Of a DNA stretch of 9,217 nucleotides, positions 1-4,193 are shown piece after piece (the first letter of the stretch is position 1; every line of letters starts with the position of its first letter). Below the pieces are notes generated by a model, which saw nothing but the letters and a program-made list of their open reading frames with translations, made no database searches and was not told the origin of the DNA. The stretch covers positions 4,478-13,694 of the forward strand of contig PLTK01000047.1 of assembly GCA_003164415.1 (NCBI GenBank), read 5' to 3'. This stretch comes from Methanobacterium sp. (GTDB lineage Archaea; Methanobacteriota; Methanobacteria; Methanobacteriales; Methanobacteriaceae). Position numbers and translations under genes: made by a program.

Positions 1-12
1 TTTAAGATATAC

Positions 13-85
<73 letters not shown>

Positions 86-112
86 GTAGTAGGTATAGTT
101 TAATTGCTGTTG

Positions 113-121
113 ATATTTAAA
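113..121 (-). promoter_or_regulatory. TATA box for tRNA-Cys
   Basis: The minus strand reads TTTAAATAT, centred about 32 nt upstream of the mature tRNA 5' end. With the usual archaeal TATA-to-start distance of about 25 nt, transcription would begin a few bases before the tRNA, leaving a short leader for RNase P. Confidence 0.55.
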
Positions 122-213
122 CCTTACGGAGAGTTTGTCGAAAAAATCATTAACTGCAATTTTACATTATTTTATTTTATATAAATAAAGATAATTACAA
201 CTAGAAATCTTTT

Positions 214-219
214 AAAAAA
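214..219 (-). terminator. Oligo-T run downstream of the DUF3221 gene
   Basis: The minus strand has six consecutive T residues in T-rich DNA about 40 nt after the stop codon at 260. Archaeal intrinsic termination depends mainly on such U tracts, without a needed hairpin. In DNA this AT-rich the run could be chance. Confidence 0.3.
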
Positions 220-259
220 TTAATAGATGAAATAATATTGAAATGAAATAAATTATCGA

Positions 260-637
260 TCAATTCATTATAGTTATTTCATTTCCAGTTGCTTGGGGAG
301 GATATCCTTGTATTATTGGACCTATGAATGTGATATCTACACTTTGTCCAGGTTTAAGACTTTCAAACGTTCCATTATTCAGTTTATTTCCATCTTTATG
401 TAATATCTGAGTTTCATTTGTTATTTTGACCGTAACATTCCCCTGTTGATTACCGTTGGTTAATACTCCCTGTACAAGTATTGAATTAGTATTGTTAGAG
501 TTATTACCTGCAACCAATATTCCAACAATCGTTCCAGTCATATCTGAATGTTGTTGACCTCCAGTTGCAACCATGGCACCGTAAACAACCCCCATAAACA
601 TCACAAATAGCATTGAGAGGAGTATGATATTTTTCAT
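260..637 (-). CDS. Secreted DUF3221 (YobA-like) OB-fold protein
   Basis: This is a 125-aa exported protein of unknown function. Residues 1-20 form a signal peptide: one Lys, a hydrophobic core (IILLSMLFVMFMGVV), and a likely cleavage after VYG near residue 20. The rest is a small beta-rich domain with the order expected for DUF3221/YobA OB-fold proteins: a GTIVGI strand, a central LVQG...VTVKIT hairpin, a SLKPGQSVDITF strand, and the ending GYPPQATGNEITI. The family's hallmark is a YP-x-QA segment followed by a final strand. There are five N-x-S/T sequons (N45, N48, N67, N74, N88), consistent with an N-glycosylated surface protein. The start is ATG with AAGGA eight bases upstream. It lies alone between a tRNA and a P5CR-like gene and seems to have its own promoter. 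The family call is from memory of the motif; no function is assigned. Confidence 0.72.
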   Translation of the reverse strand: MKNIILLSMLFVMFMGVVYGAMVATGGQQHSDMTGTIVGILVAGNNSNNTNSILVQGVLTNGNQQGNVTVKITNETQILHKDGNKLNNGTFESLKPGQSVDITFIGPIIQGYPPQATGNEITIMN

Positions 638-704
638 TTTGGAATTCCTTCTATTAATTTTTAATGATTAGTTCTAATCTGGTTTATTCAAACATGAATG
701 CCTG

Positions 705-712
705 TATTTAAG
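705..712 (-). promoter_or_regulatory. Candidate proximal TATA box for the DUF3221 gene
   Basis: The minus strand reads CTTAAATA, centred about 72 nt upstream of the start codon. It would place transcription initiation near 682 and give a leader of about 45 nt that contains the AAGGA ribosome binding site. A competing box lies at 768-778. Confidence 0.4.
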
Positions 713-767
713 TAGACACGAGTACTATCCATATTTGAACTCTGGAATACTATATTTTACAAACCCC

Positions 768-778
768 TTTATATAATT
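768..778 (-). promoter_or_regulatory. Candidate distal TATA box for the DUF3221 gene
   Basis: The minus strand reads AATTATATAAA followed by GGGG, a better TATA match than the proximal one. Initiation would fall near 747, leaving a leader of about 110 nt. The inverted repeat at 781-806 abuts its upstream side, where archaeal TFB-recognition elements or operators sit. Confidence 0.4.
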
Positions 779-780
779 AA

Positions 781-806
781 TTGATGGAATTATCACAATT
801 CATCAA
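781..806. repeat. Imperfect inverted repeat, possible operator or RNA hairpin
   Basis: The arms are TTGATGGAATT and AATTCATCAA: ten pairs with one bulged G, around a five-base loop ATCAC. It lies 38 bp past the stop codon of the P5CR-like gene and directly upstream of the distal TATA box of the DUF3221 gene. It could be an operator for the latter or a 3' hairpin in the former's transcript. The arms end without a T run on the minus strand, so a classic bacterial terminator is unlikely. Confidence 0.45.
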
Positions 807-836
807 TTTCAAGTGAGTATATAACCCGATTTATAT

Positions 837-842
837 AAAAAA
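837..842 (-). terminator. Oligo-T run just after the P5CR-like gene
   Basis: Six T residues on the minus strand begin one base beyond the TGA stop at 844-846, followed by more AT-rich sequence. This fits an archaeal U-tract terminator for the P5CR-like gene and perhaps the whole minus-strand group. Confidence 0.4.
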
Positions 843-843
843 T

Positions 844-1659
844 TCAATAATGTTCTTTAAGTTCACTTTCAATTGTATCGTGTTTCTTAATAGTTGTACT
901 GAAAAGTTTTTCGAATGTTGCAGGAATATCTTCATCCAAAACCTTAAGACCCTCTTCAGTTATTCCTCCTTTAGTAGCTACTGAGGAGATTAAATTTTCA
1001 AAGCCCATACCTTCAGAAAGGAGTTTTGAAGTCCCATACAATGTTTTAATTATCATTTCTTCTGTTTCTTCGATTGAAAATCCACTATTCTTTGATGCTG
1101 TTTTAGCAAATTCCATGAATATTTGGGCAATAAATGCGGGTGAACAACTCGTAATATCCGCACCTACATCAAAATCTTTTTCATTAATTACTTTAGATAT
1201 GCCTATTGAATTAAAAAGAGTATTTAAAGATTCTCCCTCTGCTTTTGTAACATTTGAGTTATGACAAATTAAGGTTACTCCTTCAAGTACTTTTGATGTT
1301 AAAGAAGGCATTACCTTGGATATTTTTCCTTTAAATATCCCATTAACATTTTCCATTGTCAAAGCAGCAGATATATATACTAAATGTGTATCTTCGGATG
1401 TAAATTCTTTTATCTCTTCCAGAACATTCTTTACATCCGATGTTCCAACCATTAGGAACAGTAGATTAGATTGCATAGATGTGATGGTATTATTCTCTGC
1501 AATTTCTATTTCGGGATATTCATTTTTCAAATGATCGAGCTTTGATCCGGTTCTGCTTGAAATAACAACTTCATATGGTTTAAGTATTCCAGATAAGAGG
1601 AAACCATCCAAAATAACTTTTCCCATACTTCCATAACCGATAACTCCTATTTTTTTCAC
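844..1659 (-). CDS. Pyrroline-5-carboxylate reductase-like dehydrogenase (ProC/ComER superfamily)
   Basis: This is a predicted 271-aa cytosolic NAD(P)-dependent oxidoreductase. Residues 2-13 contain the Rossmann dinucleotide loop GYGSMG directly after the first strand, and the C-terminal half is the helical ProC dimerisation domain. Visible ProC-type landmarks are MPSLTS (117-122, canonical MPNTPA), TSCSPAF (170-176, canonical SGSGPAY) and KGGITEEG (230-237, canonical PGGTT-x-x-G). The usual KP-Q segment after the fourth strand is replaced by VGTSDV (71-76). These changes resemble ComER-type relatives more than true ProC, so proline synthesis should not be assumed. The GTG at 1659 is chosen because AGGAG lies seven bases before it. 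An in-frame GTG at 1686 would place that ribosome binding site inside the gene. It is the last of four same-strand genes, 86 bp after the RibD-like gene. Confidence 0.8.
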   Translation of the reverse strand: MKKIGVIGYGSMGKVILDGFLLSGILKPYEVVISSRTGSKLDHLKNEYPEIEIAENNTITSMQSNLLFLMVGTSDVKNVLEEIKEFTSEDTHLVYISAALTMENVNGIFKGKISKVMPSLTSKVLEGVTLICHNSNVTKAEGESLNTLFNSIGISKVINEKDFDVGADITSCSPAFIAQIFMEFAKTASKNSGFSIEETEEMIIKTLYGTSKLLSEGMGFENLISSVATKGGITEEGLKVLDEDIPATFEKLFSTTIKKHDTIESELKEHY

Positions 1660-1666
1660 AATAACT

Positions 1667-1671
1667 CTCCT
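1667..1671 (-). promoter_or_regulatory. Ribosome binding site deciding the GTG start at 1659
   Basis: The minus strand reads AGGAG followed by AGTTATT and then GTG. The spacing is ideal for the GTG at 1659 and incompatible with the in-frame GTG at 1686, which lies upstream of it. Confidence 0.8.
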
Positions 1672-1745
1672 AATTAATTGATTCACAAATATTTAATTCA
1701 ATGGTTGATTTGGATAAACAATTCTTTAACCTGTTTTGAGTATAT

Positions 1746-2429
1746 TCAGAACTGATATTTCATAATTCTGTAATGTAACAGAATTGTCTCGTTTTTTAAT
1801 TTTTCCATTTTAAGAAGTTTCAAATCTATAATTCCTTCTTCCGAAATTAAATCGGGTGCAGAATAAATAGAATCGGAAGATATTCCCCCTACTAGAGTAG
1901 GATAAATTAATACACACACTTCATCAACTAGATCGTCTCTGAGGAGTAAACCATTTAGTTTACCTCCACTTTCAACTCTTAGATTTTTAACCCCAAATTG
2001 TATGTTTAGTTCTTCAAGGGCTGTACCTAAATTAACTTCATCGTAGCCTATAACCATGAATTTAATGTATCTTTCTTCTAAAAAGTCCAAATATTCTTTA
2101 GGTGTAGATCTAGAACATAACACTAGAATATCTTTAAAAAATTGAGTTTTTAGTACTTCATCCCAGATACGTATTTTTCCTTGGCTGTCGGGTACAACTA
2201 ATAATGGCCTTTTATCAATTTTATTTATTTCTTCGACTTTATAATCGGTATCTTCATTTTTATTGCCATTTTTCGATTGAAATTTTTTTAATACAGTGTT
2301 ATTACTCATTAAAACCGCATCAAGAGACCATTCATTAGCAACCCTATAATAAAGTTCATCATCGATATTAAATCCATCAATTCGCCCATCAAGAGATATA
2401 TTATCGAATATTATTACTTTTGGTAACAT
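1746..2429 (-). CDS. RibD C-terminal / dihydrofolate reductase-like reductase, divergent
   Basis: This 227-aa protein belongs to the RibD-C/RIB7 reductase family, whose members include the archaeal NADPH-dependent diaminopyrimidine ribosyl-phosphate reductase of riboflavin and F420 precursor synthesis. Seen motifs are ISLDGRI (11-17), matching the family SLDGKIA motif, ESGGKLNG (153-160), matching EGGGxLNG, then LVDE (167-170), IYPTLVGG (175-182) and a final strand. The central nucleotide-contacting motif, normally VGxGTVxxDDP, reads MSNNTVLKKF (41-50), so its glycines and the acidic pair are gone. The housekeeping riboflavin role is therefore doubtful; a paralogue with another pterin- or flavin-like substrate fits better. 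ATG is supported by a perfect GGAGG six bases upstream. Sampled stretches of the gene are more AT-rich (roughly a quarter GC) than polB1 or the dehydrogenase gene. Confidence 0.8.
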   Translation of the reverse strand: MLPKVIIFDNISLDGRIDGFNIDDELYYRVANEWSLDAVLMSNNTVLKKFQSKNGNKNEDTDYKVEEINKIDKRPLLVVPDSQGKIRIWDEVLKTQFFKDILVLCSRSTPKEYLDFLEERYIKFMVIGYDEVNLGTALEELNIQFGVKNLRVESGGKLNGLLLRDDLVDEVCVLIYPTLVGGISSDSIYSAPDLISEEGIIDLKLLKMEKLKNETILLHYRIMKYQF

Positions 2430-2435
2430 TGAATT

Positions 2436-2440
2436 CCTCC
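2436..2440 (-). promoter_or_regulatory. Strong ribosome binding site of the RibD-like gene
   Basis: GGAGG on the minus strand lies six bases before the ATG at 2429, a full match to the methanogen 16S rRNA 3' end. It makes the start position firm. Confidence 0.8.
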
Positions 2441-2445
2441 ATTTC

Positions 2446-2461
2446 TTATTTAAACAATTTT
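2446..2461 (-). repeat. 16-bp element, copy 1 (upstream of the RibD-like gene)
   Basis: The minus strand reads AAAATTGTTTAAATAA, identical to 4087-4102 upstream of the GNAT gene. Both copies are followed by AAATGG, after a spacer of one base here and five bases there. The TATA-like part is centred only about 21 nt from this gene's ATG, too close to serve as its TATA box, so an operator or a leader element is as likely. Confidence 0.5.
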
Positions 2462-2463
2462 AG

Positions 2464-2470
2464 ATTTATA
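2464..2470 (-). promoter_or_regulatory. Candidate TATA box for the RibD-like gene
   Basis: TATAAAT on the minus strand is centred about 38 nt upstream of the ATG. Transcription would begin near 2441, leaving a leader of roughly a dozen bases that just includes GGAGG. The 16-bp element would then lie between the TATA box and the start site. Confidence 0.4.
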
Positions 2471-2554
2471 CTGTTATTTATTAAGATTTGACTTTTGGTA
2501 ATTCTCAATCCTAAAAAGATTTTATTTCCACAATATGGATTATATTCTTAATTT

Positions 2555-2569
2555 TAAATTATAAATTTA
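2555..2569. repeat. AT-only perfect palindrome, alternative TATA region
   Basis: TAAATT-ATA-AATTTA is a perfect six-base inverted repeat with a three-base centre. On the minus strand the surrounding GGTATAAATTTATA is also a good TATA sequence, which would give the RibD-like gene a leader of about 105 nt. Palindromes made only of A and T arise readily by chance here. Confidence 0.3.
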
Positions 2570-2602
2570 TACCCCTAGTAAACTATAAAACGATGCCAAG
2601 TA

Positions 2603-2631
2603 ATTTAATCCCATTATAACTGTGATTAAAT
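2603..2631 (-). terminator. Weak hairpin across the end of the hydrolase gene
   Basis: ATTTAATC (2603-2610) pairs with GATTAAAT (2624-2631) over a 13-base loop, overlapping the TAA stop of the hydrolase gene. No strong T run follows on the minus strand. It may slow or end transcription before the 196-bp gap to the RibD-like gene, or be incidental. Confidence 0.25.
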
Positions 2632-3399
2632 GTTCTGTAGACTTTTGTTAGTTATCCATCTTCTTAAAATGAAATTAAAGTGATTTGGATCTTCTAAATT
2701 CCATAAATGACCTACATTTGGTGCAATATATCCTTCAGATATCTGTAATGACATCAACAGATCACCTGCTGAATCCTTAATAAATTTATAATCTTTCTCA
2801 CCAGCCATCACCAAAACTGGTACTTCTATTTTTTCAATTCCATCTGGCCTCTTAAAAACCATGTTCTCATTAAGAATCCTGTATAATGATTCATGTTTAA
2901 TAATAAGGGTTGATTCCTTAAATTTGTCAAAAAGACATTTGGGCATGTTGTAAGTTCGCATGTTAGCTTTTATGAAAAAATCAGTATTTTTTACTGGTTC
3001 ATATACATTAATAGAATAATCAAGTAGTTTTAATAATGATTCATTATCTGTGGCTCTTTGAATGAGTACTCCGCTGATAATTGCATGATCAACTAATTCA
3101 GGGTTTTTACTCAAAATTTCTAGGATAATTTGGGCCCCTACAGATATTCCTACCAGGTGGGCCTTACAATTACTCGTATGTTTACGAATTATCTCAGATA
3201 TCATTTCAGCGGATTTATTAATTGTAAATGGCTTTATATTAATGCTTTTCCCATGTTCAGGAAGATCGGGTACAATGCAATGATAATCATCGAATTCTTT
3301 TATTTGTTCATCCCATATCCAACCCGCCATTGCACTGCCGTGCAGAAATATGATGGTCTCAGCATTTTTATGACCTGTTTCTTTAAGATATAAATCCAT
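2626..3399 (-). CDS. Alpha/beta hydrolase
   Basis: This is a 257-aa cytosolic alpha/beta-hydrolase fold enzyme of unknown substrate. The full catalytic apparatus is visible: the oxyanion segment LHGSA (19-23), the conserved PDLPEHGKS strand-turn (44-52), the nucleophile elbow GISVG with Ser86, the acid in AGEKD (Asp203), and His231 in NVGHLWNLEDP. A helical cap lies between about 115 and 185. Length and order match small esterase, lactonase and haloperoxidase-type members; motifs alone cannot say which. ATG at 3399 is preceded by GAGGG with a four-base spacer. The gene begins 41 bp after the stop of the GNAT gene, so the two are probably co-transcribed. A TAAACAAT core sits between them at 3409-3416. 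Confidence 0.88.
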   Translation of the reverse strand: MDLYLKETGHKNAETIIFLHGSAMAGWIWDEQIKEFDDYHCIVPDLPEHGKSINIKPFTINKSAEMISEIIRKHTSNCKAHLVGISVGAQIILEILSKNPELVDHAIISGVLIQRATDNESLLKLLDYSINVYEPVKNTDFFIKANMRTYNMPKCLFDKFKESTLIIKHESLYRILNENMVFKRPDGIEKIEVPVLVMAGEKDYKFIKDSAGDLLMSLQISEGYIAPNVGHLWNLEDPNHFNFILRRWITNKSLQNI

Positions 3400-3440
3400 A
3401 TTACCCTCTAAACAATATTTTGATATTCTTTTTTATGACA

Positions 3441-4055
3441 TCATTTATCAAAGGGATATTCCATGCCATAGGTTCCTTCTGATTTACCCATCCATTTGAA
3501 TTGTTTCTTAGCACATACATTGAAACCAGTTCTTTCGTACAATCTTTTAGCATTGTAATTCTCAAACGTTACATCTAACAAAACTCTTTTACAGTTCTTA
3601 TCATTTGCCAATTGAAATGAATTGTTCAATAGTTCAGTTCCAATACCCTTTCCCCTTAAACCACTTGCAACAACAAGATTGCCAATGTAAAGATCATCTT
3701 TCTCAATTGATGAAGCAGTGATCCTGTCATATACAGGTTTGACCAGTGAAAGTTTTATAAAATTCAAGAATTCCATTTCGCGTTTGAATACCTTGACTTC
3801 TTCAAGATATTTTAGTTCGTCGCCTCTGAAAGCAACAAGAATTCCCATAATATTACCGTTATCATCCTCTCCAATGTAGATATTTTCATGACCATAGCTA
3901 TTTTTTCCAGCTATTATTAGTGTTTTAAGCTTTTTAATAGCATCAGTGCTGTTTTTATCCAAAAAAGTCGTAAAAAGACTGATATCTGTTTCATAGATCA
4001 ATTCTGATACTAAATCAACGTCATGTTTATTTAAATCCAATTTTACCAAATTCAT
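3441..4055 (-). CDS. GNAT family N-acetyltransferase
   Basis: This 204-aa protein is a GCN5-related N-acetyltransferase that would move an acetyl group from acetyl-CoA to an amine of an unknown acceptor. The C-terminal half (about 120-200) carries the core: IGNLVVASGLRGKGIG, with the acetyl-CoA pyrophosphate loop R134-G-K-G-I-G139, then helix ELLNNSF, strand VLLDVTFEN, and motif B LYERTGF with Tyr173. The N-terminal part, with YETDISLFTTFL and GHENIYIGED, looks like a subgroup-specific acceptor-binding region followed by the first GNAT strands (GNIMGILVAF). ATG at 4055 has AAGGAG about 11 bases upstream, a slightly long spacing. It is the first gene of the minus-strand group and diverges from polB1, with 138 bp between their start codons. 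Confidence 0.9.
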   Translation of the reverse strand: MNLVKLDLNKHDVDLVSELIYETDISLFTTFLDKNSTDAIKKLKTLIIAGKNSYGHENIYIGEDDNGNIMGILVAFRGDELKYLEEVKVFKREMEFLNFIKLSLVKPVYDRITASSIEKDDLYIGNLVVASGLRGKGIGTELLNNSFQLANDKNCKRVLLDVTFENYNAKRLYERTGFNVCAKKQFKWMGKSEGTYGMEYPFDK

Positions 4056-4086
4056 TTAATTTATAACTCCTTATTCCATTTATTAA

Positions 4087-4102
4087 TTATTTAAACAATT
4101 TT
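4087..4102 (-). repeat. 16-bp element, copy 2, and likely TATA box of the GNAT gene
   Basis: Identical to 2446-2461. Here the GTTTAAATAA part is centred about 36 nt upstream of the ATG, so it could act as a TATA box with initiation near 4066 and a leader of about ten bases. AAATGG follows on the minus strand after a five-base spacer. Confidence 0.5.
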
Positions 4103-4111
4103 TTAATCTTG

Positions 4112-4132
4112 ATATGGCATATTGGGCCATAT
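4112..4132. promoter_or_regulatory. 21-bp dyad in the GNAT/polB1 divergent region, possible operator
   Basis: ATATGGC (4112-4118) and GCCATAT (4126-4132) form a perfect seven-base inverted repeat with a seven-base spacer. Arm centres are about 14 bp apart and the outer span is two helical turns, suitable for a dimeric helix-turn-helix protein. It lies just upstream of the GNAT TATA candidate and about 30 bp upstream of the polB1 TATA box. Confidence 0.45.
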
Positions 4133-4162
4133 TATTCCACTCTATCATCTGATTTAACAACC

Positions 4163-4169
4163 TATATAA
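4163..4169 (+). promoter_or_regulatory. TATA box of polB1, predicting a leaderless mRNA
   Basis: TATATAA is centred 28 nt before the A of the ATG at 4194, so initiation should fall at or within a few bases of the start codon. No purine-rich ribosome binding site exists upstream of this ATG (the preceding bases are TAAATAAAAATTC), which agrees with leaderless translation. Confidence 0.6.
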
Positions 4170-4193
4170 CCTTCACACTATAAATAAAAATTC

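Noticed and set aside
1660..1686. Nine-codon upstream extension of the dehydrogenase gene to the GTG at 1686
   Set aside because: The extension contains the AGGAG ribosome binding site for the GTG at 1659, and the Rossmann strand begins right after that GTG as in the family.
4175..4187. Second TATA-like sequence (CACTATAAATAAA) before polB1
   Set aside because: It lies too close to the ATG. Initiation would fall inside the gene, downstream of the conserved N-terminus, with no suitable internal start.
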